Shown: positions 16,562 through 28,248, numbered from the stretch's first letter. The stretch is 64,000 bases of DNA from Acidobacteriota bacterium (GCA_021846985.1 JAJZVX010000010.1:1-64000), one strand, 5' to 3'. Program-made: numbers and translations. Notes: generated by a model not told the origin, from the letters alone.

Positions 16562-18222
16562 GCACAAGCACCATCGTCCGTCTTCCCGATCAGTCCACGG
16601 CGCGCATCCCGCGGATGAACTTTCTGAGCCGCGAGAACGGCCTGCTGAGCTGGCTGCTCACCAGCGACCACAAGCGCATCGCCATCCTCTATCTGATTTC
16701 CATCACCTTCTTTTTCTTCGTGGGCGGCGCCCTGGCCGGCCTCATCCGCCTGGAGTTGCTTACGCCGCAGAGCGACCTGATGGCCACTGACACCTACAAC
16801 AAGGTGTTCACCATGCACGGCCTGATCATGATCTTCTTCTTCCTGGTGCCGTCGGTGCCGGCCACCATCGGCAACTTCGTGCTGCCCATGATGGTGGGCG
16901 CCAAAGACCTGGCACTGCCCAAGATCAACCTGCTGAGCTGGTATCTCTACATTGTGGCGGGCGGCCTTATGCTCTACACCATGGCCGTGGGCGGCGTGGA
17001 CACGGGCTGGACCTTCACCACTCCGCTTTCCACGCACTATCTGAACACGCACGTCATCTCCGCCGGCCTGGCGGTGTTCGTGGCCGGCTTCAGCTCCATC
17101 TTCACGGGCCTGAACTTCATCGTCACCATCCACAAGATGCGCTGCCCGGGGATGACCTGGTTCCGTCTTCCTCTCTTTGTCTGGGCCCACTATGCCGCCA
17201 GCCTCCTCATGGTGCTGGGTACGCCCGTTCTGGCCATCACCCTGGTCCTCGTGGTGCTCGAGCGCACCGTGCACATCGGCGTCTTCGACCCGGCGCTGGG
17301 CGGCGATCCGCTGCTCTTCCAGCATCTCTTCTGGTTCTACTCCCACCCCGCCGTTTACATCATGATCCTGCCCGGCATGGGCGTCATCTCCGAGGTGATC
17401 TCGACTTTCAGCCGCAAGCGGGTCTTTGGCTACACGGCGGTCGCCTTTTCATCGGTGGCCATTGCGGTCTTCGGCTTCTTCGTCTGGGCCCATCACATGT
17501 TCATCATGGGCATCTCCAACTACGCCGCCCTGGTCTTCTCCCTGCTCACCATGCTGGTCGCCGTGCCCTCGGCCATCAAGATCTTCAACTGGTCCTTCAC
17601 TCTCTATAAGGGCTCCATCACCTTTGAGACGCCCATGCTCTATGCCATCGGCTTCCTGGGGCTGTTCACCATCGGCGGCATGACCGGGGTCTTCCTCGGC
17701 ACCGCTGGTACCGACATCCACCTCACCGAGACCTACTTTGTTGTGGCTCACTTCCACTTTGTCATGGTGGGCGGCATGCTGATGGCCTTCCTGGCGGGCA
17801 TCCATTTCTGGTGGCCGAAGATCACCGGCCGGATGTATCCGGAAAAGATATCCCAGCTCGCCGCCGTGGTTACTTTCATCGGCTTCAACCTCACCTTCTT
17901 CCCCCAGTTCATCCTCGGCATGCTGGGCATGCCCCGGCGCTACGCCTCCTACCCGCCGGAGTTCCAGATCCTCAACGTCTTCTCCACCGCGGGCGCCACC
18001 GTGCTGGGCGTCGGCTACCTGTTGCCGGTGCTTTACCTCACATGGTCACTCAAGTACGGCAAGATCGCCGGCAACAACCCCTGGCAGGCCACCGGCCTGG
18101 AGTGGCAAACCCAGTCTCCGCCGCTCACGGAAAACTTTACCCGGATTCCCATCATGGACCACGAAGCCTACGACTACGAGTGGCTAGAAAATCAGCAGCA
18201 GAAAGAGGTGGCCAGTGCCTGA
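16558..18222 (+). CDS. ctaD: Cytochrome c oxidase subunit I (A2-type heme-copper oxidase)
   Basis: A 554-residue twelve-helix subunit that carries heme a, heme a3 and CuB. Visible motifs are [16 protein letters not shown] (a heme a ligand His), [17 protein letters not shown] (CuB ligand), FVWAHHMF (two CuB His) and [15 protein letters not shown] (heme a/a3 ligands). The HPEVY glutamate is replaced by HPAVY with YS in front, which is the diagnostic D-channel variant of A2-type oxidases. ATG 16558 overlaps the ctaC stop (ATGA); ATG 16546 is an alternative. Confidence 0.96.
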   Translation: MSTSTIVRLPDQSTARIPRMNFLSRENGLLSWLLTSDHKRIAILYLISITFFFFVGGALAGLIRLELLTPQSDLMATDTYNKVFTMHGLIMIFFFLVPSVPATIGNFVLPMMVGAKDLALPKINLLSWYLYIVAGGLMLYTMAVGGVDTGWTFTTPLSTHYLNTHVISAGLAVFVAGFSSIFTGLNFIVTIHKMRCPGMTWFRLPLFVWAHYAASLLMVLGTPVLAITLVLVVLERTVHIGVFDPALGGDPLLFQHLFWFYSHPAVYIMILPGMGVISEVISTFSRKRVFGYTAVAFSSVAIAVFGFFVWAHHMFIMGISNYAALVFSLLTMLVAVPSAIKIFNWSFTLYKGSITFETPMLYAIGFLGLFTIGGMTGVFLGTAGTDIHLTETYFVVAHFHFVMVGGMLMAFLAGIHFWWPKITGRMYPEKISQLAAVVTFIGFNLTFFPQFILGMLGMPRRYASYPPEFQILNVFSTAGATVLGVGYLLPVLYLTWSLKYGKIAGNNPWQATGLEWQTQSPPLTENFTRIPIMDHEAYDYEWLENQQQKEVASA

Positions 18223-18985
18223 TTCCCCTGCCATCGCCAGCTCCGGCGCCGCCACGGCCGTTGAAACCGCGCATGCCGCGGCGCACCCAGACTACCTGCG
18301 CCATCACTTCGAGTCCGTCGAACAGCAGGCCGACACCACCAACTTTGCCATGTGGCTCTTTCTGCTCACAGAAGTGATGTTCTTCGGTGGCCTCTTCATG
18401 GCCTATCTGATCATGCGCAACTGGTACTACCCGGCCTTTGTGGAGGCCTCGCACCATCTGAGCATTTTCTGGGGCACCACCAACACGGCTGTGCTCATCA
18501 CCTCGAGCTTCACCATGGCCATGGGCGTCTGGTGCGCCGAGACCCGCCGCAAAAAGGGTCTGCTGCTGTCGCTCATTCTCACCTTTTGCCTGGGTCTGGT
18601 CTTTCTCTGCATCAAGGGCATCGAGTGGCACGCTGAGTGGGTGCAGCACCATGTTCCCGGTCTCCACTATAGCGTCGAGTCGTTCGTCAATCCCGCCTCC
18701 GATCCCGAGATCTACGCCGAGTACCACGACAGGGCCCTGTCCCCGGCCATGGCGCTCAGAACCGAGATGTACTTTTTTCTCTACTTTGCCATGACCGGCA
18801 TGCACGCCCTGCACATGATCGTCGGGATCAGCATTCTCGGCTTCATGATTTTGCGCGCCCGCGCCGGCAGTTACACCAACGGGCACGTCACCTTCGTGGA
18901 GAACGTCGGCCTTTACTGGCACTTTGTCGATATCATATGGATTTTTCTGTTTCCGCTGCTCTACCTGGTCAGCCGCCACGGCTAG
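18215..18985 (+). CDS. ctaE: Cytochrome c oxidase subunit III
   Basis: A 256-residue membrane protein with about five helices. Typical subunit III features are [61 protein letters not shown] and the C-terminal HALHMIVGI and [18 protein letters not shown]. It starts with GTG 18215, overlapping the end of subunit I, behind AAAGAGGTG. Residues between helices are longer than in short bacterial forms (a loop with [18 protein letters not shown]). Confidence 0.93.
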   Translation: MPDSPAIASSGAATAVETAHAAAHPDYLRHHFESVEQQADTTNFAMWLFLLTEVMFFGGLFMAYLIMRNWYYPAFVEASHHLSIFWGTTNTAVLITSSFTMAMGVWCAETRRKKGLLLSLILTFCLGLVFLCIKGIEWHAEWVQHHVPGLHYSVESFVNPASDPEIYAEYHDRALSPAMALRTEMYFFLYFAMTGMHALHMIVGISILGFMILRARAGSYTNGHVTFVENVGLYWHFVDIIWIFLFPLLYLVSRHG

Positions 18986-19077
18986 CTTGCAGAGGGAAAG
19001 GGCGTCCTTGAAACGCAGCCAATTCCGCGGCTCGACCAGCGCCAGCCGCAGCCACCGCAAGGAAGGGAATCGCAGCT

Positions 19078-19386
19078 ATGACCGAAGCCCACGAGCACCA
19101 GCGCCATATCGTCAGCCCCAAAGTTTACCTGGCGGTGTTTCTCTCGCTGCTCTGCCTAACCGCTCTGACCACGGCCGCTTCCTTTGTGGAACTCTACGTC
19201 TTCAATGTGGTCGTGGCCCTGGCCATTGCCGTCATCAAGGCCGCGCTGGTGGTTCTCTTCTTCATGCACGTCCGCTATAGCAACCGCCTGACCAAGCTGA
19301 CGGTCGCTTCTGGCATCTTTATGTTCTGCGTGCTCGTCGGCATGACGCTTACCGACTACTTTACCCGCGCCTGGGGACAGTGGTAA
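19078..19386 (+). CDS. ctaF: Cytochrome c oxidase subunit IV (CtaF/CyoD-like)
   Basis: A 102-residue protein with three transmembrane helices. The second and third are separated by FFMHVRYSNRLTKL, the family hallmark (FMHLRY/FMHVRY). It follows subunit III after a 92-bp gap without another ORF and closes the act-SCO-cta cluster. AAGGAAGGGAATCGCAGCT precedes the ATG. The subunit stabilises the oxidase. Confidence 0.9.
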   Translation: MTEAHEHQRHIVSPKVYLAVFLSLLCLTALTTAASFVELYVFNVVVALAIAVIKAALVVLFFMHVRYSNRLTKLTVASGIFMFCVLVGMTLTDYFTRAWGQW

Positions 19387-19400
19387 CGGCCAGCCGCCGG

Positions 19401-19446
19401 TTCTCAGCCTTCAGTTCTCAGCTTCAAGGGCCGCCCTCGGGCGGCC
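19401..19446 (+). repeat. CAGCCTTCAG-type repeat followed by a GGCCGCC/GGCGGCC palindrome behind ctaF
   Basis: Behind ctaF lies a copy of the repeat seen around rplK (TCTCAGCCTTCAGTTCTCAGC, about 19401-19422). It is followed directly by the perfect inverted repeat GGCCGCCC-TC-GGGCGGCC (19429-19446). The palindrome could fold into a hairpin and end the cluster transcript, but no T-run follows, so a terminator role is only possible. Confidence 0.45.
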
Positions 19447-19561
19447 ACCGCGTCGTCCCGGCCGTAACGGCAGCCAGGAACGAAATGTGTCCTGCATCTC
19501 CGCCCGCGCGGCCGCCGCATGCGGCGTCGTTCCCGGGCTACCATGAGACTCAGACGTGCGC

Positions 19562-20986
19562 ATGCCCAGCGAATCTCCATGCCCCGAAGAACTAGCCCGC
19601 CTTGCCGATAACCCGCGCGTTACGGTTCGGCGTCCGGGCCGGCCGCGTCCCGGCGGCCAGTGCGTTGTCTACTGGATGCAGCGCGCCCAGCGCATCCTCG
19701 ACAACCCCGCCCTCGATATCACCGTCGAGGCCGCCAACCTGCTTGGCCTGCCCGTAGTCATCTTCTTTGGCATTGTGCCCAACTTCCCCAACGCCAACCT
19801 TCGCCACTACCGCTTCATGCAGCAGGGACTTTGCGATGCCGCCGCGGACGCCGCCGAGCGCGGCGTCGCCTTTGTCGTCCGCCGCCCGCCAGGCAACTCC
19901 CTCGACGCCTTCCTGGAAGAGGTTCACGCCGCCCTGCTTGTCGGCGACGAAAACCCCTGCCGCGAGCCGGAGCGGTGGCGCCGTGTGCTGGCCCGCCGCC
20001 TGCACATTCCTTTCTGGACGGTCGATGCCGACGTGGTGGTGCCTTCGCGCACTTTCAATCGCAGCTTTGTGCTTCTTCATCACTTTCGTCCGCATCTCAG
20101 GCGCGCACTGCCTCACTTTCTGGCCGCTCCTGCCAATACGCGACCCGGTTTCTCCTTCCACGGGAAGCTTGAGAGCTTTCCTCTCGATCAGGACATGACC
20201 GCAGGCTTCGCCAAACTCGACCGCACCATTCTGCCGGTCGACACGTTTACCGGCGGCACACACGCCGCCCTCCGCCGTCTTCGTGACTTCGTCCGCCACG
20301 ATCTTGCCGGTTACAACGATGCCCGCAATCACCCCGAGATCGAGGGCACCAGCCGCCTCTCGCCCTATCTTCATTTCGGCCACATCTCACCGGTCACCGT
20401 TGCCCTGGCCGTGGAAAAGGCAGCCGCCCCTGGCGCCGTCAACGCGGAAACCAAGGAGAGATTCATGGAGCAGCTCATTGCCTGGCGCGAGCTCTCCGTT
20501 CTCTTCGTCCGCCACGAGCCCCACTACGACACATGGGAGTGCGCCGCGCCCTGGGCCCGCCAAACCCTCATCGAGCACGCCGCCGACGCCCGTCCTTATC
20601 GCTACACCCTCGCTCAGCTCACCGGCGCTCTTACCCGCGACGAGCTCTGGAACGCCGCCCAGCGCCAGATGACCGAAACCGGGTGGATGCACAACTTCAT
20701 GCGCATGTACTGGGCCAAGAAGATCCTCGAATGGGCGCCCGACCCTGCCACGGCCTTTGACTGGGCCGTGCTGCTCAACGACCGCTACCAACTCGACGGA
20801 CGCGACCCCAACGGCTATGCCGGCATTGCCTGGGCGATCGTGGGCCGCCACGACCGTCCCTGGTTCCGGCGCCCCATCTTCGGCCTGGTGCGGGCCATGA
20901 CCGGCGCCTCGATGGCCAAAAAGTTCGATGCAGGCCGTTATATGGCCGCTCACGGCGGCGGGCCCCCGGGGATGAGAGAGTTGTAA
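19562..20986 (+). CDS. phr: Class II CPD photolyase
   Basis: A ~474-residue DNA repair flavoprotein that splits cyclobutane pyrimidine dimers with light. The N-terminal half has VVYWMQRAQRILDNPAL (about residues 37-53), the typical class II opening. The C-terminal FAD domain carries TGWMHNFMRMYWAKKILEW and LNDRYQLDGRDPNGYAGIAWA with GRHDRPWFRRPIFG, the class II fingerprint including the FAD-contacting Arg/Asp/Asn set. GTG 19556 two codons upstream is an alternative start; neither has a clear Shine-Dalgarno. It is a single gene between the oxidase cluster and a large secreted protein. Confidence 0.92.
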   Translation: MPSESPCPEELARLADNPRVTVRRPGRPRPGGQCVVYWMQRAQRILDNPALDITVEAANLLGLPVVIFFGIVPNFPNANLRHYRFMQQGLCDAAADAAERGVAFVVRRPPGNSLDAFLEEVHAALLVGDENPCREPERWRRVLARRLHIPFWTVDADVVVPSRTFNRSFVLLHHFRPHLRRALPHFLAAPANTRPGFSFHGKLESFPLDQDMTAGFAKLDRTILPVDTFTGGTHAALRRLRDFVRHDLAGYNDARNHPEIEGTSRLSPYLHFGHISPVTVALAVEKAAAPGAVNAETKERFMEQLIAWRELSVLFVRHEPHYDTWECAAPWARQTLIEHAADARPYRYTLAQLTGALTRDELWNAAQRQMTETGWMHNFMRMYWAKKILEWAPDPATAFDWAVLLNDRYQLDGRDPNGYAGIAWAIVGRHDRPWFRRPIFGLVRAMTGASMAKKFDAGRYMAAHGGGPPGMREL

Positions 20987-21019
20987 GACGAGTGTTCTTC
21001 AACGGTTCCGCATCTGGTC

Positions 21020-21025
21020 TATAAT
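21020..21025 (+). promoter_or_regulatory. Candidate -10 element upstream of the large secreted protein
   Basis: A TATAAT hexamer lies about 105 bases before the proposed GTG start. The best upstream element is weak (TTCAAC at 20998-21003, 16-base spacer). The transcript would have a ~95-nt leader containing AGGGGAGGA as ribosome-binding site. Confidence 0.35.
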
Positions 21026-21129
21026 CGGCAGCAAATTCCATTCCCGGAAACTGCGCGTTTCGCACGTCGATTTTTCTTGGATTCCGCTCAAGTCCCCCTC
21101 GGATGATGACGAGAGGGGAGGACGGAACC

Positions 21130-24100
21130 GTGTACAGGGCGTGTGTGAGCCTTTGCATTCTTAAGCGGATTCCAATCTTTCGCATGTTGGCCACGGGCCG
21201 CGCGCCGCGCCCCCGCGCCGGCTTCCGTCTCGCTGTTCTTGCCTGTGCTCTTCTGGCCGCCGTTTGCGGCGGCGCGCAAGCGCCCCTTGTTCCGCTCACC
21301 GTGCCTCCGCGTCAGGCCGCGCACCAGCGCTTTCTGGCCCGCCGCGGTTTTGTTCCCGGCCGCGCCTTTTTTGGCCCGCCCCGGCTCCGCGCCAGTCTGG
21401 CCCGCCCGCAGGACGCCTCCGCGGGAACGGCTGCCTGGCAGCTCTTCGGTCCCACTTCCGTTGTCACGCCCAGCTTTGGCCCGGTCAGCGGCCGCATTAC
21501 CGCTCTGGCTCTGGACCCCGCCGACCCCACCGGCAACAGGCTGTACGTGGGCACCACGGGCGGCGGCATCTGGATGGCTTCCAACGCCGGGGCGCAAGAT
21601 CCATCGGGCATTGTCTTCACCTCCCTCTCTGACAACCAAGCGCCCTTCAACGGCGCCCAAGAGCCTTCGCTCAGCATTGGCGCTCTGGCGGTGCAGCCGG
21701 GCGGGACCGGGGTGATCCTGGCTGGCACCGGCGACCCCAACGACGTTCTCGATTCCTATTACGGGGCCGGCATCCTTCGTTCCGCCGACAATGGCAGCAC
21801 CTGGACTCTGATCCAGACCACGGCCGACCTGCAGTACAGCTTCATCGGCGAGGGCATTGCCGGCATCGCCTTCTCCACCGCCGACCCTCAGCTTGTTGTG
21901 GCCGCTGTCTCGCAGGCCTACGAAGGCACGCTCGTAGACGCTCCCCGCCAGGGCCGCAGCTACCAGGGCCTCTACTACTCCAACGACGGCGGCCAGACCT
22001 GGTCGCTGGCTCGCATCTCCGATCCGAGCGGCGATGTTCAGGGGACGGGCGATCTGTTCGACGCGCCCGACGGCAATGCCGCCACCAGCGTCGTATGGAA
22101 TCCGGTCCGCGGCATGTTCTTTGCCGCGGTCCGCTTTCACGGTTACTACCAGTCCACCGATGGCGCGAACTGGAGCCGGATGCAGGCGCAGCCTGGCGGC
22201 ACGGAGCTTGACGCCAGCCTCTGTCCTGCCAATCCGGGCAGTACCGGCTCCATCGCCTGTCCCATCTACCGGGGCACACTCGCCGTCAATCCCATGACCG
22301 GCGACACCTTCGCGTGGACGGTCGATCTCGATCTTCAGGATCAGGGCCTGTGGCAAGACCCGTGCGGCGCCAGCGCCAACGCCTGCACGACCCAGATCAC
22401 CTTCGTCAAGCAATGGAGCACCGCCGCTCTTGAGGCCAACACCCGCCTCGGCTCCGCCACGATCCTTAACGGCGATTACAACCTTGCCCTGGCCGCACTG
22501 CCGGCCGGGCCCGGCCAGGGGGAAGACACCATTTTGCTGGCCGGCGGCAACGACCTTTGGCGTTGCAGCCTCGTCATGGGCTGCGCCTGGCGGAACACCA
22601 CCAACGCCACCAGTTGCATGAGCGCTCGCGTGGCTCCATACCAGCATGCGCTGGCGTGGGACGCCTCGAACCCCCTGGAGATCTTTGTGGGCAACGACAG
22701 CGGGCTGTGGCGCTCGACGGACGGCATCTACAGCACGGCTCCGGTCTGCGACGCCAGCGACGCCAGCCATTTCCAGAACCTGAACGGCGGCCTGGGCTCG
22801 CTGGCCGAGGTCGAGAGCTTTGCCCAGCCGCCCAGCACGCCCTACACGGTACTGGCCGGCCTGGGCGCCAACGGCGCGGCCGGCATCAAGGGCAACTCCG
22901 CCACGCCCGTCCCCTGGTCGCAGAATCTCGCGGGCTTCGGGGGGCCTGTGGCCATCAATCCCGTTGTTCCCACGGACTGGTATGTGAACGACCAGGCCGG
23001 CGTGGCCATCTACACCTGCTCCCAGCCTGGCGCGTGCACGGCCAGCGACTTTGGTTCCAGTCCGATTGTTGACAATGCCGACGTGGGCGGCGACGGCCTG
23101 ACCATGCCCACGCCGGCGCCTTTCCTGGTCGATCCCCTCGATTCGACCCAGCTTCTGGTGGCCACCTGCCGCGTGTGGCGCGGCCCCAGCGACGGCTCTT
23201 CCTGGAGTTCGGCCAACGCCATCAGCCCCATCCTCGACCACGGCGCCTACTCCTACTGCAACGGCGACGCTCTCATCCGCTCTATCGCCGCCATGCCCCT
23301 CGGCAACGGCAGCGAGATCATTTACGCGGGCATGTACGGTTCGGCCTCGGGCGGGCTCACGCTTCCCGGACATGTGCTGAGCGCCATCTACAAGCCCGGC
23401 GGACCGGCTCCGGTGTGGAACGATCTGACCTTCAGTCCCGTGACCAACGACAGCCAGGCCATGAACGCCTATGGCCTGGATATTTCGAGCATCACCATTG
23501 ACTCTCACGACCCCAGCGGCAACACGGTCTACGTCACCGTCTCCGGCTTTGCCAGCCCCACGCAGGAGGTGGACGTTCTCTATCGAACGACCGACGGCGG
23601 CGCGCACTGGGCCTATCTCACCTCCAACCTGCCCCCCTCGCCGGCCAACAGCGTGGTTGTCGATCCGCAGGATGCCTGCACCGTCTATGTGGCCACCGAC
23701 GCGGGCGTCTACTCGACACGCAGCGTCACCTCCTGCGCCCATGCGGGTTCCACCTGCTGGTCGGCCTTCGGTTCGGGGCTGCCGCTGGCGCCCGTGGTCT
23801 CGCTCAGCGCCTCCACCACCGCGGCCACAGCCCAGATGCTCACCGCCGCCACCTATGGCCGCGGCATCTGGCAGATACCGGAATGGAGTTCGGGCACCAG
23901 CCTGGCCCTCGGCTCCGTGAACCCTTCTTCGCTCGTCTTTTCCAGCCAGTTCACGGGGAGCGGCGCCAGCACGCCGCAGAATGTTTTGATCCGCAACACC
24001 GGCAACATTCCGCTCGTGATCGCCGGCCTCACCCTTACCGGCGACAGCGCGGATTTCAGCGCCAGCGGCTGCGCGTCCAGCACGTTGCAGCCGGGCGATT

Positions 24101-26331
24101 CCTGTACTCTTGCGGTCGTCTTCACGCCCAGCCAGGCAGGCCCGCGCGCCGCCACCCTGGCCGTGGACGCCAACGTCTCCTGCCAGCAGTTGACGGTAGC
24201 CCTGAGCGGCACGGGCATGACCCCGCCCATCCAGGTGGCCCCGGGCGCCATCGACTTTGGCAGCGTGGTGGCGGGCAACGCATCGGCGCCGCTTCCGGTC
24301 ACCGTGACCAACACGACCGCCGCAGCCATCAACTTTACCTCAGCCTTTAACGTTGCCGGACCGTTTGCCCTGACCGCCAACGGCTGCACGGGCGGGGGAC
24401 TGGCGGCGGGCTCGGCCTGCGTTCTCGATCTTACGTTCATGCCCACACAGGCTGGTCCCGGAACCGGTTCGCTCAGCTTCAGCTATCAAACCGGCTCTCA
24501 GTCCGGCGCGCTGACCGTGGCTTTGAGCGGGACGGGGCAGGCCCAGGCCACGGACGCGCTCTCCGCCGCATCCCTCAGTTTTTCCGCCACCATCGAGGGC
24601 CAGCTTTCCGCCGCGCAAACCGTCACGCTCTCCAACAACGGCGACGTGCCGCTGACTTCAATCTCCGCCTGGACCAGCGCCAGCTACCAGACCTCCAACA
24701 ACTGCAACGGACGGCTGGCCGCGCACGCCGCCTGCACCATCAGCGTGGTCTTTGCGCCCACGCAGGCGGGAAGCCAGCCGGGTACGCTCAGCGTGGCCGA
24801 CGCGCTCCAGACCCAAACCGTCTCCCTGAGCGGAACCGGTCTTCAGCCGCCCGCCATTGGTGTTTCGCCCGCTTCGCTCAGCTTTGCCGCGCAGCAGGTG
24901 GGCCAGGCGTCGCAGCCGCTCACGCTTACGGTGACCAACACCGGCGGGGCGCCCATGGCCAATGTGGGATTCCAGATCATGGGCCAGTCGGCGGGCAGTT
25001 TTTCCAGGGGCGCGACCACCTGCGGCGCTGCGCTTGCGGCCGGCGTCAGTTGCAGCGCGCAGGTTCTCTTTACGCCCGCCGCCACCGGCGGAGCCACGGC
25101 CACGCTGGTGGTCTCATCCTCCACGGCGGGTGTCGCCGCCGTCCCGGTTCCCTTGAGCGGCACGGGCACGGCCTCCGGCGCCATCGGCGTCAATCCTTCG
25201 CAGGTTGTCTTTCCCGTCACCGCTCCCGGCCAGTCCAGCGGTGTGCAAACCGTCACGGTGATGAACACCGGAGCGTCGCCGCTGGCCTCGCTCACCCTTG
25301 CCGCCACCTCGCCCTTCACGCTGGTGCAGAACACCTGCGGACCGACGCTTGTGGCCGGCGGCAGGTGCACCACGGGCGTGGTCTTTTCGCCCGCCGTGAA
25401 CGGCTCTTACACCGGCACGCTGACCGTCTCTTCCACCTCCATCGCTTCGGCGGCCAACGTTCCCCTCAGCGGCGTTGCCGGCGCTCCCGGTTCGCTCCAG
25501 GCACAGCCCGGGCTGGTCAACTTTCCCCTGACCGGCCTTGGCGTTCCCAGCAGCCCTCTCACCGTCAAGCTCACCAATCCCAGCGGCGCGGGTTCTGTTG
25601 CCAATCTCGTGCTTGGCGCGACCGGTCCTTTCCAGGTTGCCTCCACCGATTGTCCCGCCACGCTGGCGGCACTGGCCAGTTGCACGGCCTCGCTCGTCTA
25701 TACGCCCACCGCCGCCGGCCCGCAGACCGGCAGCATGACCGTGGCCAGCGACCAGTACTCCTCGCAAAGCTTCCTGCCGCTCTCCGGTACGGGTTTCGAT
25801 TTCACCGTTGTTCCCGGCGGCGCGGTCACGGATACGGTCGCCAGCGGCCAGACCGCCAGTTACGCCCTCACCTTCAACCTTCTTAGCCAGACCAGTCCCG
25901 CGGTGCTGGCGCTTGCCTGCAACACGACGTCGAACTTCCCCGCCTACGCCTCCTGTTCCTTCAATCCCTCGGCCAACCCCCAGGTTCCGGCCTCGGCCAG
26001 CGGCAGCGCCACTCTTCTGGTGGCCACCAGCCAGTCGCAGAGCGCGGCTCTGCGCGCGGCTCCCGCGCCGTGGCGCGCTCTGCCGCTGGCCTGCGGAGCG
26101 CTGCTTTTGCCGTTGGCTCTTGGCCGCCGCCGCAGGGCGCTGCTGCTGGTTCTCGTCCTCGGCATTCTCTCCCTGGGCGTCTCCAGTTGCGCCTCCTCGG
26201 GGATCTCCATTGGCGGCGGCTCGCCCCACAGCGGCCCCGGCATTACCCCTGCCGGCACTTACTCCATTTCCGTCAACGTGAGCGCCAACGGCGTGACCCA
26301 TCCCATCGCCTTCACTCTGATTGTGGACTGA
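21130..26331 (+). CDS. Giant secreted protein: BNR/beta-propeller plus choice-of-anchor D repeats
   Basis: About 1,733 residues. An N-terminal export signal (RLAVLACALLAAVCGGAQA) precedes a sialidase/GH74-like BNR propeller region (about residues 80-810) with repeated Asp-box-like pieces such as YYSNDGGQTWS, YQSTDGANWS, LWRSTDG and YRTTDGGAHW. From about residue 815 to 1575 there are seven or so immunoglobulin-like choice-of-anchor D (ASPM/SPD-2/Hydin-type) repeats, each with VTNTG- and C...L..G..C.....F.P...G-type motifs. Near the C-terminus are a GRRRR-flanked hydrophobic segment and a TPAGTYSISVNVSANGVTH domain. Role unknown; adhesion or glycan binding is likely. GTG 21130 has GGGGAGGA upstream; ATG 21103 and ATG 21184 are alternatives. 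Confidence 0.85.
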   Translation: MYRACVSLCILKRIPIFRMLATGRAPRPRAGFRLAVLACALLAAVCGGAQAPLVPLTVPPRQAAHQRFLARRGFVPGRAFFGPPRLRASLARPQDASAGTAAWQLFGPTSVVTPSFGPVSGRITALALDPADPTGNRLYVGTTGGGIWMASNAGAQDPSGIVFTSLSDNQAPFNGAQEPSLSIGALAVQPGGTGVILAGTGDPNDVLDSYYGAGILRSADNGSTWTLIQTTADLQYSFIGEGIAGIAFSTADPQLVVAAVSQAYEGTLVDAPRQGRSYQGLYYSNDGGQTWSLARISDPSGDVQGTGDLFDAPDGNAATSVVWNPVRGMFFAAVRFHGYYQSTDGANWSRMQAQPGGTELDASLCPANPGSTGSIACPIYRGTLAVNPMTGDTFAWTVDLDLQDQGLWQDPCGASANACTTQITFVKQWSTAALEANTRLGSATILNGDYNLALAALPAGPGQGEDTILLAGGNDLWRCSLVMGCAWRNTTNATSCMSARVAPYQHALAWDASNPLEIFVGNDSGLWRSTDGIYSTAPVCDASDASHFQNLNGGLGSLAEVESFAQPPSTPYTVLAGLGANGAAGIKGNSATPVPWSQNLAGFGGPVAINPVVPTDWYVNDQAGVAIYTCSQPGACTASDFGSSPIVDNADVGGDGLTMPTPAPFLVDPLDSTQLLVATCRVWRGPSDGSSWSSANAISPILDHGAYSYCNGDALIRSIAAMPLGNGSEIIYAGMYGSASGGLTLPGHVLSAIYKPGGPAPVWNDLTFSPVTNDSQAMNAYGLDISSITIDSHDPSGNTVYVTVSGFASPTQEVDVLYRTTDGGAHWAYLTSNLPPSPANSVVVDPQDACTVYVATDAGVYSTRSVTSCAHAGSTCWSAFGSGLPLAPVVSLSASTTAATAQMLTAATYGRGIWQIPEWSSGTSLALGSVNPSSLVFSSQFTGSGASTPQNVLIRNTGNIPLVIAGLTLTGDSADFSASGCASSTLQPGDSCTLAVVFTPSQAGPRAATLAVDANVSCQQLTVALSGTGMTPPIQVAPGAIDFGSVVAGNASAPLPVTVTNTTAAAINFTSAFNVAGPFALTANGCTGGGLAAGSACVLDLTFMPTQAGPGTGSLSFSYQTGSQSGALTVALSGTGQAQATDALSAASLSFSATIEGQLSAAQTVTLSNNGDVPLTSISAWTSASYQTSNNCNGRLAAHAACTISVVFAPTQAGSQPGTLSVADALQTQTVSLSGTGLQPPAIGVSPASLSFAAQQVGQASQPLTLTVTNTGGAPMANVGFQIMGQSAGSFSRGATTCGAALAAGVSCSAQVLFTPAATGGATATLVVSSSTAGVAAVPVPLSGTGTASGAIGVNPSQVVFPVTAPGQSSGVQTVTVMNTGASPLASLTLAATSPFTLVQNTCGPTLVAGGRCTTGVVFSPAVNGSYTGTLTVSSTSIASAANVPLSGVAGAPGSLQAQPGLVNFPLTGLGVPSSPLTVKLTNPSGAGSVANLVLGATGPFQVASTDCPATLAALASCTASLVYTPTAAGPQTGSMTVASDQYSSQSFLPLSGTGFDFTVVPGGAVTDTVASGQTASYALTFNLLSQTSPAVLALACNTTSNFPAYASCSFNPSANPQVPASASGSATLLVATSQSQSAALRAAPAPWRALPLACGALLLPLALGRRRRALLLVLVLGILSLGVSSCASSGISIGGGSPHSGPGITPAGTYSISVNVSANGVTHPIAFTLIVD

Positions 26332-26431
26332 TGTCTGTCGCGCGGCGCGCCCGCTCTATACTGGACCTTCGGATCGCTTTTTCCCTCGCTTGAAACCACA
26401 TCCACTCCAACCCCCCGGAGAAGAGCGGGCC

Positions 26432-26739
26432 ATGACAGCCAGAGTTACCGCCGAAGAAGTCCAGCGTGTTGCCGAGCTGGCCCATCTGGAGCTGAAGCCG
26501 GACGAGATGCCGCGCATGCTCAGAGACCTGAACGCCATCCTCGACTACGTGGCCGAGCTCAACCAACTGGACACGGCGGGCGTCGAGCCGCTGGCGCAGG
26601 TTAGCGAGATGGTCGAGGCTGCCGGCCGGGGCGTGTTGCGCGCCGACGTCCCCGGCTCCTCGCTGGACCGCGCCGCCGTCCTGCCCCAGGCTCCGGAGAC
26701 GGATCAGGTCTTCTTCAAGGTTCCCAAGGTGATCGAGCG

Positions 26740-26743
<4 letters not shown>
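26432..26743 (+). CDS. gatC: Aspartyl/glutamyl-tRNA amidotransferase subunit C
   Basis: GatC stabilises the GatAB amidotransferase, which converts Glu-tRNA(Gln) or Asp-tRNA(Asn) to the correct amide. The 103-residue product has the family pattern TAEEVQRVAELAHLELKPDE (about residues 6-25), ILDYVAELNQLDTAGVEPLAQ and the C-terminal DQVFFKVPKVI. ATG 26432 follows CCGGAGAAGAG. The stop overlaps the gatA GTG (GTGA). Confidence 0.95.

Positions 26744-28248
<1,505 letters not shown>

Noticed and set aside
21088-23742. 884-codon minus-strand ORF opposite the large secreted protein
   Set aside because: It is a G/A/R-rich mirror frame of the propeller gene, with no signal or domain; long antisense frames are usual in this GC-rich DNA.
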